Assembly: GCF_014648475.1 (NCBI RefSeq)
Contig: NZ_BMRE01000004.1
Coordinates: 1 to 64,000, forward strand
Direction: 5' to 3'
Origin: Lentzea flava
Lineage (GTDB): Bacteria > Actinomycetota > Actinomycetes > Mycobacteriales > Pseudonocardiaceae
DNA length: 64,000 nucleotides
How positions within the stretch are numbered: the stretch's first letter is position 1; every line of letters begins with the position of its first letter. The notes beneath the pieces were generated by a model. The model had not been told where the DNA came from, searched no databases, and saw only the letters and a list, made by a program, of their open reading frames with translations. Positions 28,362 to 36,986 of the stretch are shown in pieces. Made by a program: the position numbers and the translations under genes.

Positions 28362-29689
28362 TCTGGTCGCTTTCTCGTCGTGGCGACCATCGGCAACTGG
28401 TTCGGCTGCATGGTCGCCTTCACCTGGGCGTAGACGCGTTGTCCCGCAACGGGGACGAGGTCCCACCGGGTGGCGATCGTCGCGGCGGCGATCGCGATCT
28501 CCGTGTGGGCGAGGAAATGGCCTGGGCAGAACCGGGAACCGGCGCCGAACGGGATGAACGCGCCCTTCGGCACCGCGGCGGCTCTGGAGGGCTCCCACCG
28601 ATCGGGGTCGAAGCCGTCGGGGTCGGGGAACCACCGCGGGTCGCGGTGCAGGGTGTGCTGGGAGACAGCGATCTCCGCGCCCTTCTTCACGAGCACGCCG
28701 CCGATCTCGACGTCCTCGCGGGCCCGGCGCATCAGGATGATCGGCGGGGTGCGCCGCAGCACCTCGTTGATGATCCGGCCGGTGTACTCGAGCTTCGCGA
28801 CGTCGGAGAACGTCGCGGGCCGGCCGCCGAGCACGGCGTCGACCTCGGCGTGGAAGCGCTCGCGCACGTCCGGCCGGGTGCCGACCTCGTGGAAGAACCA
28901 CGCCAGCGCCACGGCCGTCGTCTCCGCGCCGGTGGTGAGGATCGTGACGACCTCGTCGTGGATCTGCTCGTCGGTCATCGCCTCGCCGGTGTCCGCGTCA
29001 CGAGCGGCGAGCAGCGCCGAGAGCAGGTCGCCGTGGTCGACGCCTTCTCGCCGAGCGCCGACGACGACCTCGGGGATGATCCTGCGCAGCCTCGCGGCCG
29101 CCTCGTCGAACTCGCGGTTCGCCCTGATGGGCAGCTTTTCCACGAAGCCGGGCGAGAACGCGCGCACCAGCACGTGCCTGAGCATGATCGGGATGGAGCG
29201 CTTGATCTCGGCCAGCACGTCCTCGCCGAGCTCCGCGGAGAACAGCGTGCGGCCTGCGACGGTGAGCACGAAGTCCTGCATGACCAGGTCGAACTCGAGC
29301 CGCTGACCGTCGCGCCACGAGTCGCGCAGTTCGGTCGCCAGCGTGGTGATCACGGTTTCCGCGTAGGTCGCGACCCGGTTGCGGGTGAACGCCGGCAGCA
29401 TCATCCGGCGCTGCCGCTGGTTGAACGCGCCGTTCGAGGTGGCGAGCCCGTTGCCGAACAGCGGGCGCATCTTGTCGAACACGATGCCCTTGTCGAACTT
29501 GTCCGACGTGAGCAGCTGCATCGCGAGCTCGGGCGTCGTGACCAGGTGCACCGGCAGGGGACCGAGGAAAACCCTGACCACGTCACCCTTGGCGGATAAC
29601 GAGGACAGGAACTCGACCGGCGACCTGAGCAGGGTGACGGTGTGCCCGATGAGGGGCCATCGGCCCGGCACCGTCGTGACGCTCGGCAT
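28358..29689 (-). CDS. cytochrome P450
   Basis: 443 residues. I-helix oxygen-binding motif LTTGAETTAVAL near 248, K-helix ExxR in NEVLRRTPP, and heme loop FGAGSRFCPGHFLA with the thiolate Cys near 388. The N-terminus PGRWPLIGHTVTLLRSPVEFL is like those of actinomycete terpene-oxidising P450s. ATG 29689 was chosen for its GAGGGTGG upstream; longer starts lack support. Co-translated with the secreted hydrolase and convergent to geosmin synthase. Terpene oxidation is plausible from sequence style and context but not shown; no redox partner lies nearby. Confidence 0.88.
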
Positions 29690-29812
29690 CACACCACCCT
29701 CTCGCGCGACCCCGAACAACCTAGAACCGCCGCGCCAGTGCAGGCGAGCAGATACACACGATCGGATGCTCATCCGTTCAGCCGATCTGGCGCACACCAG
29801 TACGCTCACCCT

Positions 29813-30631
29813 GTGAGCAGCGACCTCGGTTGGGTTCCACCAGGTGTCGACACGACGATTCCGTCACCGGCTCGGGTGTACGACTACTGGCTCGGCGGTG
29901 GCCACAACTTCGCCTCGGACCGGGCGCTGGCCGAGAAGATCCTGCAGATCATGCCGGGCGTCCGGGACGCGGCCAGGCTGAACAGGTCGTTCCTGCGCAG
30001 GGCCGCGCTGCACATGGTCGAGCGGGGCGTCCGGCAGTTCCTCGACATCGGCTCCGGCATCCCGACCGTCGGCAATCTCCACGAGATCGTGCAGGCGGAG
30101 GCACCGGACGCCCGCGTCGTCTACGTGGACAGGGATCCGGTCGCGGTCGCGCACAGCGAGCTGATGCTGGCGGGCAACGCCAACACCGCCGTGGTGCAGG
30201 CGGATCTGCGCGACATCGACGAGATCTTCGCCTCCGACCCGGTCCAGAAGCTCATCGACCCCGGTCAGCCGGTCGGCCTGTTCATGTTGCTGGTGCTGCA
30301 CTTCGTGCCGGACGAGTGGGATCCGGCGGCGATCGTCGGCCGGTACCGCGACCGGCTGGCTCCCGGCAGCTACCTCGCCTTGTCGCACGCGTCGGCGGAG
30401 GCGAAGCCAGCGGGGATGGACGAGGCGGTCCAGACCTACAACGTCAAGAGCTCCCAGAATCAGGCGTTCCCGCGCACGCACGAGCAGGTGCTCGCGTTCT
30501 TCGACGGGTTCGACCTGGTGGAGCCCGGTCTCGTCGGCTGCCCGTCGTGGCGGCCGGACGGCGAGGGCGACTTCGCGGCGAACGAGGAGATCAACGAAGT
30601 GCCGTTCGCGGGGGTGGCTGTCAAAGCCTGA
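29813..30631 (+). CDS. S-adenosyl methyltransferase, DUF574 (SAM_MT/PF04672-like) family
   Basis: 272 residues. Characteristic actinobacterial pattern PSPARVYDYWLGGGHNFASDR at the N-terminus, SAM motif FLDIGSGIPTVGN, acidic ribose contact VVYVDRDPVAVAHSE, then ADLRD. Substrate unknown; the family is greatly expanded in actinomycetes. The GTG lacks an SD sequence, while TACGCT lies six bases before it, compatible with a leaderless transcript. Divergent from the P450 gene across 123 bases. Confidence 0.85.
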   Translation: MSSDLGWVPPGVDTTIPSPARVYDYWLGGGHNFASDRALAEKILQIMPGVRDAARLNRSFLRRAALHMVERGVRQFLDIGSGIPTVGNLHEIVQAEAPDARVVYVDRDPVAVAHSELMLAGNANTAVVQADLRDIDEIFASDPVQKLIDPGQPVGLFMLLVLHFVPDEWDPAAIVGRYRDRLAPGSYLALSHASAEAKPAGMDEAVQTYNVKSSQNQAFPRTHEQVLAFFDGFDLVEPGLVGCPSWRPDGEGDFAANEEINEVPFAGVAVKA

Positions 30632-30714
30632 CGGCCGCTGACAGCTCGTGGTCAGCCGACGGTCAGCGCGGGTCGGCACCTTGTGGGCAACACCGACCCA
30701 CAGGGGGAAACACC

Positions 30715-31803
30715 ATGACGAACGTCCTGATCTCCGGCGCCAGCATCGGCGGTCCCGCACTCGCGTACTGGCTGCGCGCGTACGGCTTCGACGTCACCGT
30801 CGTCGAGCGGGCGCGTGGCCTGCGGCCCGGCGGCCAGGCCATCGACGTGCGCGGTCCCGCGTTGCAGGTCATGGAGCTCATGGGGCTCGGCGACCAGTTG
30901 CGATCGGCCGGCACCGACATGCGCGGCATGACCATGCTCGACGCGGACGGCAACGAGCTGTTCAGCTCCACCACGCACACCATCAGCGGCGGTGACCTCT
31001 CCAGCCCCGACGTCGAACTGCTGCGCGACGACCTCGCGAACATGCTGTTCAACGCCATCGAGGGCGTGGAGTACCTGTTCGACGACACCATCACGTCGAT
31101 CGACGGCACCCGCGTCACGTTCGAGAAGGCCGCGCCTCGCGACTTCGACGTCATCGTCGGTGCGGACGGCCTGCACTCGAACGTCCGCCGGCTCGTCTTC
31201 GGGCCCGAGGAGCAGTTCATCAGCCACCTGGACATGTACCTCGCGGTCTTCACCGCGCCGAACTTCCTGAACCTCGACCGCTGGCAGATCTTCCAGCAGG
31301 GCGAGGTCGTCGGTGGCGGCATCATGAGCGCCCGCGCGAACGCGGAATGCCGTGTCTACATGGGCTTCAACGGTGAGGTCGAGTTCGACCACCGCGACGT
31401 CGAGGCGCAGCGGCGGCTGATCGCCGAGAAGTTCGCCGACGCGCGCTGGGAATGGCAGACGGCGCTCAAGCACATGTGGGAGGCGCCGGACTTCCACTTC
31501 GACTCGATGAGCCAGATCCGGATGGACACGTGGTCGAAGGACAACGTCGTGCTGCTCGGCGACGCCGGCTACTGCGGTTCGCCGATGTCCGGTCAGGGCA
31601 CCAGCATGGCGCTGGTGGGTGCGTACGTGCTCGCCGGTGAGCTGCGGGACAACCCGGCGACGGCTTTCCAGCGCTACGAGGAGATCCTGCGGCCGTACGT
31701 GACGGCCAACCAGGACATGGCGCTGAAGAACCGGGAGGGCGGCTGGGATCGGCCGGAGGACTTCGCCGACGTGGTGAACAGCTTCCAGCTCACAACGTAC
31801 TGA
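30715..31803 (+). CDS. FAD-dependent monooxygenase (PHBH/TetX-like)
   Basis: 362 residues. N-terminal dinucleotide fold LISGASIGGPALAYWL, E in VVERARGLRPGG, the DG motif VIVGADGLHSNVR about 140-152, and the GD motif VVLLGDAGYCGSPMSGQGTSMALVGAY about 277-303. Group A flavin hydroxylase using NAD(P)H and O2 on an aromatic or polyketide-like substrate, or detoxifying as TetX does. ATG with an AGGGGG ribosome site. Preceded by the methyltransferase (84-base gap) and overlapped at its end by the convergent gene at 31790. Confidence 0.88.
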   Translation: MTNVLISGASIGGPALAYWLRAYGFDVTVVERARGLRPGGQAIDVRGPALQVMELMGLGDQLRSAGTDMRGMTMLDADGNELFSSTTHTISGGDLSSPDVELLRDDLANMLFNAIEGVEYLFDDTITSIDGTRVTFEKAAPRDFDVIVGADGLHSNVRRLVFGPEEQFISHLDMYLAVFTAPNFLNLDRWQIFQQGEVVGGGIMSARANAECRVYMGFNGEVEFDHRDVEAQRRLIAEKFADARWEWQTALKHMWEAPDFHFDSMSQIRMDTWSKDNVVLLGDAGYCGSPMSGQGTSMALVGAYVLAGELRDNPATAFQRYEEILRPYVTANQDMALKNREGGWDRPEDFADVVNSFQLTTY

Positions 31804-33358
31804 ACAACTCGTCGATCGCGGCGCGAACGTCGTCCTCGGGGATCACGGCACCGGTGAAGCGCACCACCGCCGTGATCCCCTTGGCGTCGAGGTGGCGGAA
31901 GTCGGTGAAGTCCAGACCGTCCAGCGCCGCGAGGACCTCCTGGTCGTCGCCGAACTCCGTCTGGTTCAGCACCTCCTGCGCCGAGACGACTTCGCCGTCG
32001 CGGGCGAACGACAGACGCGTGAGCCGATTGACGTTCCAGTAGTGGCTCGCGGCCTTCCCGTTGCGGGACAAGCGCTCCAGGACGTCCCGCTGGGAGCCGC
32101 GGTAGTTGTTGTTCTCGATCACGATGACCCCGCCGTCGATCTCGACGGCGATGGCGTCCTCCTCGAACTCGTCGACCACGTCGTCGACGTCGAGGCCCGT
32201 GGCGACCGTGATCGTCGCCGCCACCTCGAGCAGTTTCGCCAGCCACCGGAACCCGGCTTCTGGCGCGACCCGCACCTCGGGTGCGGGCTCGCCGCGCAGC
32301 AGGTGGCCGACGCGGTCGGTCTTGCGGTGCACCACCGGTTCCGAGTGGGGCGCCGGCCAGATCAGCAACTCGTAGCGCTCGTCGTCGTCCCCGTCCCGTC
32401 CGCGCGCATGCGCCCGGACGCGGAACTCGCCGGGCCACGGCGGCATTCCACCGCGGCCGAGTTTCGCGTCACCCTTCTCCGCCGTGAAGCTGACCTCGGC
32501 GACCTCGTCCCAGTGGGAGATCTCCGGGCCGCCGGGGACGTCGAGCGTCACGCGCACCGACACCGGCACCGTGCCCTCCGCTGTCCCGGTGCGCACGGCG
32601 AATCCGGTGTTCACCGCCGCGACGAGACCCGTGGCCGCGAAGTCCGCCCAGGAGTGGCTCGGTTCCTCGACGAACAGGAACTCGTGGTCGAACACCGGGG
32701 CGTTGGCCGACCAGTACGAGCCCGTGTACTCGCCGCGCCGTTTTTCCAGCAGCGCCCGGCCGTACGCCGGAGGCTTCGGGATCTCCGGCAGCAGCAGCGC
32801 GGTCACCCCGATCGCGATGCCGACGATCGCGGCTGGGTCGGTCGCGATGGGCGTGCCGATCGCCCGCAGGACGGCCGTCGCCGTCGCCACCGCCAGCGCG
32901 AGATGTGCCGCGCCGTGCCGGGCGGCGACCGCGGCTTCGTCCCCGTCTGCCTCGCTGAGGTCGAGCAGCGCCGCCGTCGACCGCACCTGCTCGGTGATCA
33001 GTTCGATCGCACCGGGATGCACCGCCGCCACCAGGTCGACCGGCTTCTTGAGCGCACTCTGGCCATTGGCCGACACGATCGAGAAGGAGCTGCCGGCCGG
33101 TATCGGCCGCAGCCCTGCCACGACGTCGGCCGGAGCGGTCAGCGTCAGCTCGGCCACCCCCAGTTCCAGCGCCCCGAACAGCCGTTCCGCCGTCAGTTCC
33201 GGAAAGCGGTCGAGCGCACGTCGTGCGGGCGTGCCGTGCTCGTGACGACCGTTCCACCGCTGTGGTTCGTACCTGCCGAGTTCCGCGGCCGGATCCGGCG
33301 GGATGAGCGCCTCGATCGACGGCACGGCAGCGGTGATCAGTCCCTCGAATTCCCCCAC
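31790..33358 (-). CDS. uncharacterised large protein with DUF6461-like C-terminus
   Basis: 522 residues, no signal peptide. One hydrophobic segment at about 150-195 (AAHLALAVATATAVLRAIG and AIVGIAIGVTALLLPEIP) may be membrane-associated. The C-terminal about 150 residues (FRWLAKLLEVAATITVATG, VIVIENNNYRGSQRDVLERL, ASHYWNVNRLTRLSF) resemble DUF6461, seen in actinomycetes. The middle portion is beta-rich and unrecognised. Overlaps the FAD monooxygenase end by 14 bases, tail to tail. No function can be inferred. Confidence 0.65.
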   Translation of the reverse strand: MGEFEGLITAAVPSIEALIPPDPAAELGRYEPQRWNGRHEHGTPARRALDRFPELTAERLFGALELGVAELTLTAPADVVAGLRPIPAGSSFSIVSANGQSALKKPVDLVAAVHPGAIELITEQVRSTAALLDLSEADGDEAAVAARHGAAHLALAVATATAVLRAIGTPIATDPAAIVGIAIGVTALLLPEIPKPPAYGRALLEKRRGEYTGSYWSANAPVFDHEFLFVEEPSHSWADFAATGLVAAVNTGFAVRTGTAEGTVPVSVRVTLDVPGGPEISHWDEVAEVSFTAEKGDAKLGRGGMPPWPGEFRVRAHARGRDGDDDERYELLIWPAPHSEPVVHRKTDRVGHLLRGEPAPEVRVAPEAGFRWLAKLLEVAATITVATGLDVDDVVDEFEEDAIAVEIDGGVIVIENNNYRGSQRDVLERLSRNGKAASHYWNVNRLTRLSFARDGEVVSAQEVLNQTEFGDDQEVLAALDGLDFTDFRHLDAKGITAVVRFTGAVIPEDDVRAAIDELFSTL

Positions 33359-33414
33359 GGCACGATTGTGCCCGGCAATGGCTCAGCTCACAGCCATTTG
33401 ACTCAACATGATCC

Positions 33415-33560
33415 CTCGCGGACGATCCTGGGGAGACAACAGCATCCGCACGCCGCGGGGGAAGCCGGTGCAACTCCGGCACTGACCCGCAACGGTGAAA
33501 GTCCGACTACCCGTGGCGCGCGGTAGCTCCAGCAACCCCGTCGAGGACAGCGGGGCAGGG
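33415..33560 (+). ncRNA. cobalamin riboswitch
   Basis: Contains the B12-aptamer core: GGGGAAGCCGGTGCAACTCC, the pairing partner GGCACTGACCCGCAACGGTGA, then AGTCCGACTACC. These match the conserved GGTGxAAxTCC and CxGACCCGCAAC signatures. It ends about 10 bases before the ribosome site (AGGGAGG) of the first gene, consistent with control of translation or transcription by adenosyl- or other cobalamin. It heads six tightly linked genes for B12 capture and transport. The 5' boundary is approximate. Confidence 0.93.
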
Positions 33561-33570
33561 AGGCGCAGTG

Positions 33571-34764
33571 ATGGGGAAATCCGCGCTGGTCGCGTTCGTC
33601 GCGGCCGCGCTCGTGGTGGCACCGCAGGCGCAGGCCGTCGAGGCCGCGCCGTCCGCGGGGACGTGGCTCGCCGGTCAGTTCGTGAACGGCGACCACCTGC
33701 TCAAGGGCCCGGACCTGGTCGACGAGGGGCTCACCGCCGACGGCGTGTACGCACTCGCCGCCGCGGGGGTCGGCAAGTCGACCGCGCAGAAGGCGGCGGC
33801 GTGGCTCGCCGCGTCACCGCAACTCGAGACGTTCATCGGCGACGGCGAGGCCGAGTCCTACGTCGGCGGCCTTGCGAAGCTCGCGCTCGTCGCGCAGACG
33901 CTCGGCCAGGACCCGCACAGGTTCGGCGGCGTCGACCTGCTCGGACGGTTGTCGGCGTTGCAGGGCGAGGACGGCCGTTTCCGGGACAAGACCGATCCGT
34001 CGTTCGACATGACCAACGCGTTCACCCAGTCGTTGGCGATCATCACGCTCAAGCGCGCCGGTCAGCCCGTGGACGCACCGGTCAAGTTCGCTGCTTCCAC
34101 GCAGTGCCAGGGCGCGGGCTTCCCGATCGTGTTCGGCGAGGCGACCTGTCAGTCCGATGTGGACGCCACGGCGATGGTGCTGCAGGCGCTGCTGGCGGCA
34201 GGTGAGAAGACGGTGTCCGCCAAGGCTCTCGACTGGCTCGTGGCTCAACAACAGCCGGACGGCGGTTTCCCGGCGGCTTCGGCGGGATCGAACGCCAACA
34301 CCACCGGGCTTGCCGTCGGCGCGCTCGTCGCCGGTGGGCGTGCGGAGGCCGCGGACAAGGCCGTGGCCTACCTTCGGACGTTGCAAGTGGGGTGTGCCGG
34401 TCCGGAGGCACAGCGCGGCGCGATCGCCTACGACAGCAAGGGTTTCGAGCCGTACCCGGCGATCCGCGCCACCACGCAGGCGATGCTCGGCCTGGCCCGC
34501 GTGGGTCTCGCCGACGTGTCGGCTTCTTCTTCCACTGCGGGCGTTCCGGCCATCGACTGCGCTCCACCCGCCTCCACTCCACCGTCTTCTTCCGCGCCTG
34601 CTCCGGCAGGTCCCGCCCCAGCCGCCCCGGCCGCCCCTGCCGACCCGCCGCTCGCCGCGACCGGTCCCGACCAGGCCGTGCCGCTGACCCTGTTCGGTTC
34701 CTTCGCGGTGCTCGCTGGTGCCGTGCTGGTCTTCGTCTCCCGTCGTCGGAAGGTGGGTGCGTGA
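33571..34764 (+). CDS. cell-wall-anchored alpha/alpha-barrel protein, intrinsic-factor alpha-domain-like
   Basis: 397 residues. Signal peptide at 1-24 (MGKSALVAFVAAALVVAPQA). Residues about 30-325 are alpha-helical repeats with squalene/prenyltransferase-type QW motifs (LSALQGEDGRF; WLVAQQQPDGGFP), the fold of the alpha domain of intrinsic factor and transcobalamin. A Pro/Ala/Ser-rich wall-spanning stretch follows, then the sorting signal LAATG at 361-365, a membrane helix and RRRK. LAxTG is the class E sortase motif of actinomycetes. Directly under the B12 riboswitch and overlapping the next gene (TGATG). Likely cobalamin-binding surface protein; binding itself is inference. Confidence 0.85.
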   Translation: MGKSALVAFVAAALVVAPQAQAVEAAPSAGTWLAGQFVNGDHLLKGPDLVDEGLTADGVYALAAAGVGKSTAQKAAAWLAASPQLETFIGDGEAESYVGGLAKLALVAQTLGQDPHRFGGVDLLGRLSALQGEDGRFRDKTDPSFDMTNAFTQSLAIITLKRAGQPVDAPVKFAASTQCQGAGFPIVFGEATCQSDVDATAMVLQALLAAGEKTVSAKALDWLVAQQQPDGGFPAASAGSNANTTGLAVGALVAGGRAEAADKAVAYLRTLQVGCAGPEAQRGAIAYDSKGFEPYPAIRATTQAMLGLARVGLADVSASSSTAGVPAIDCAPPASTPPSSSAPAPAGPAPAAPAAPADPPLAATGPDQAVPLTLFGSFAVLAGAVLVFVSRRRKVGA

Positions 34765-35174
34765 TGCGCCGCGTTCTCGCTGTTCTCGCTCTGGTCGCGA
34801 GCTCGTTCGTGGTGGCACCGGCCTCCGCCGACGACTGCGCGGGCGTGAAGGTCGTCGTGGACTTCACCGCTCTGGGCGGCGGTGTCGAAACCGGTTGTGC
34901 CCCAGGCGATCCGGCCACCGGCCTGGTAGCACTGAAGGACGCCGGTTTCCCGTACACGTTCGTGCCGCGCATGCCGGGCCTGGTGTGCCAGATCAAGCTG
35001 CTGCCGAACCCGTGCACCAAGCCCACGACCACCGCCTACTGGTCCTACTGGCACGCCACGCCCGGCGGCACCTGGACCTACAGCACCTCGGGCGCGGGCA
35101 GCCACGACCCGGCCCCCGGCACCGTCGAGGGCTGGTCGTTCGGCGCGGGCACCGCTCCGGGCGTCACCCCGTGA
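34764..35174 (+). CDS. secreted DUF4430 protein, transcobalamin beta-domain-like
   Basis: 136 residues: signal peptide (MRRVLAVLALVASSFVVAPAS, cleavage near ASA-DD) plus one DUF4430 domain. Key features are KVVVDFTALGGGVETGC, a second Cys pair (GLVCQIKLLPNPC) and YWSYWHATPGGTWTYS followed by GTVEGWSFG. DUF4430 corresponds to the C-terminal beta domain of transcobalamin/intrinsic factor, which clamps cobalamin against the alpha barrel. It ends without an anchor, so it is free or held by a partner. ATG overlaps the stop of the alpha-barrel gene; stop overlaps the next GTG (GTGA). Confidence 0.85.
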   Translation: MRRVLAVLALVASSFVVAPASADDCAGVKVVVDFTALGGGVETGCAPGDPATGLVALKDAGFPYTFVPRMPGLVCQIKLLPNPCTKPTTTAYWSYWHATPGGTWTYSTSGAGSHDPAPGTVEGWSFGAGTAPGVTP

Positions 35175-35944
35175 CGAGGCTCTTCTTCGCGCTGGCACTG
35201 GTGATCGCGTGCACGATCCCGGTGCCGGCGCACGCCGCGGGCTGCGACGGCGTGACCGTCGTCGTCGACTTCCGCGGCCTCGGCGGAGGCGTGCAGCAGG
35301 GCTGCGCACCCGGCAGTCCGGCGTCGGGGGTGGCGGCGCTGGCAGCGGCCGGGTTCGGCTACACCTACGCGTCACGGCAGCCCGGCTTCGTCTGCCGCAT
35401 CAACGGAAAGCCGGGCGCGGACACCGACAAGTGCGTCACCACCTCGCCTGCTTCGGCGTACTGGTCGTACTGGCACGGTTCCGGCGGATCATGGTCCTAC
35501 AGCAACCAGGGCGCGGCGACGTACGTTCCCGCTCGCGGAACCGTGGAGGGCTGGGCGTTCGGCGCGGGGGAGCAACCGGGGATCGCGCCGCCTGCTCCAG
35601 CTCCGGTGCCACCGGCTCCGCAACCACCTGCTCCGCAACCTCCTGCTCCCAAGCCACCTGTCGGTCAGCCGCCGGCTCCGCAACCGCCTGCGGTGACCAC
35701 GACGATCACTGTGCCAGCGACGTCGTCTGCCACGCCCACGTCGTCCTCGGAGTCGGCTCCGGCGTCGACCTCTTCGTCGGCTGAGCAGACCTCGTCGGTC
35801 GTCGTTGACGAGAAGTCGCAGCAGGTTCAAGAGAAGTCTGGTGCCGGGTGGGTGTGGACGGCCATCGGTGCCATGGTGATCGTGGCGTTGGTCGTGGCCG
35901 GGCTGTTGGTGGCTCGGCGTCGTCGCGGCGCGGAGCACGAGTGA
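35171..35944 (+). CDS. membrane-anchored DUF4430 protein, transcobalamin beta-domain-like
   Basis: 257 residues. Signal peptide (MTRLFFALALVIACTIPVPAHA), one DUF4430 domain about 24-138 (VVVDFRGLGGGVQQGC; YWSYWHGSGGSWSYS; GTVEGWAFG), a Pro-rich repeat (PPAPQPPAPQPPAPKPP), a Thr/Ser-rich stretch and a C-terminal membrane helix (AIGAMVIVALVVAGLLVA) with RRRR. No sortase motif, so it is held by the helix. Clearly paralogous to the preceding free DUF4430 protein. The GTG overlaps the previous stop. Probably presents cobalamin at the outer face of the membrane to the ECF transporter. Confidence 0.85.
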   Translation: MTRLFFALALVIACTIPVPAHAAGCDGVTVVVDFRGLGGGVQQGCAPGSPASGVAALAAAGFGYTYASRQPGFVCRINGKPGADTDKCVTTSPASAYWSYWHGSGGSWSYSNQGAATYVPARGTVEGWAFGAGEQPGIAPPAPAPVPPAPQPPAPQPPAPKPPVGQPPAPQPPAVTTTITVPATSSATPTSSSESAPASTSSSAEQTSSVVVDEKSQQVQEKSGAGWVWTAIGAMVIVALVVAGLLVARRRRGAEHE

Positions 35945-35954
35945 GGCTCGGAGC

Positions 35955-36986
35955 GTGAGACTCCACTCCGGTGCGTGGTGGCTGTGGGCCCTTGGCCTGG
36001 CCACCGCCGCCAGCCGCACCACCAACCCGCTGCTGCTGGGCCTGATCCTGGCCGTGGCAGGCGTGGTCGTCGCGACCTGCCGGGCGAACACCCCGTGGGC
36101 CGGAACCTACGGCGTGTTCCTCAAGTTCGGCCTGCTCGTCATCGCCCTCCGCGTGCTCCTGCACGCCCTCCTCGGCGGCGTCGCGGGCCCGACCACGCTC
36201 TTCACCCTCCCGCAGGTCCCGCTGCCGGACTGGGCCCAGGGCATCCGCATCGGCGGCCCCGTCACCGCCGAAGGCCTGGTTTTCGCGCTGTACCAAGGCC
36301 TTCTGCTCGCCACGATCCTCAGCTGCGTCGGCGCGGCCAACGCCCTCGCGAACCCGAAGCGCCTCCTCCGCTCGCTTCCCGCCGCGCTGTACGAGGTGAG
36401 CGTGGCGGTCGTGGTGGCGCTGACCGTCGCGCCGCAACTGGTCGCGTCCGCGCGCTCGGTCAGAAAGGCCCGCCAGCTCAGAGGTGACACGGCACGAGGA
36501 GCCCGCGCGATCCGCACGATGCTGGTGCCGGTCCTGGAAGACGCCCTGGAACGGTCGCTGGTGCTGGCCGCCTCGATGGACTCCCGCGGCTACGGCCGCA
36601 CGGCAGGTATTTCGAAGAAGGACCGCGTGCTCACCGGGACGCTCGTGCTGGCCGGGCTGTTCGGGTTCTGCATCGGCACGTACGGGCTGCTCGCCGACGC
36701 CTTCTCCGGCTGGCCGCTGCTCGCGGTCGGTGGTGTGCTGGCGATCGCGGGCCTGCGGGTCGGCGCGCGCCGGGTGCCGCGCACGCGGTATCGGCCGGAC
36801 CGGTGGACCGCGAAGGCCGCCGGGGTGGCGTTGAGCGGGATCGCGGGCGCTGTGGTGCTGGTGTTCTCAACAGATCCAGCGTTGTCGCCGTCGACGGTTC
36901 CCCTGCAGGCACCGGAACTGCCGGTCCTGCCCGCGCTGGCGGTTCTGGTGGCTCTGCTGCCGGTGGCGATCGTGAGGGAAGCATGA
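35955..36986 (+). CDS. ECF transporter T component (EcfT)
   Basis: 343 residues with several membrane helices. Contains the two coupling-helix motifs of EcfT that contact the ATPases: the first in ARSVRKARQLRG and the second AASMDSRGYG (AxxxxRGxG type), at about 165-215. It is the transmembrane scaffold of an energy-coupling-factor vitamin importer. GTG start 10 bases after the DUF4430 stop; its own stop overlaps the ATPase gene (ATGA). Riboswitch position and neighbours make cobalamin, or less likely cobalt, the cargo. Confidence 0.9.
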   Translation: MRLHSGAWWLWALGLATAASRTTNPLLLGLILAVAGVVVATCRANTPWAGTYGVFLKFGLLVIALRVLLHALLGGVAGPTTLFTLPQVPLPDWAQGIRIGGPVTAEGLVFALYQGLLLATILSCVGAANALANPKRLLRSLPAALYEVSVAVVVALTVAPQLVASARSVRKARQLRGDTARGARAIRTMLVPVLEDALERSLVLAASMDSRGYGRTAGISKKDRVLTGTLVLAGLFGFCIGTYGLLADAFSGWPLLAVGGVLAIAGLRVGARRVPRTRYRPDRWTAKAAGVALSGIAGAVVLVFSTDPALSPSTVPLQAPELPVLPALAVLVALLPVAIVREA

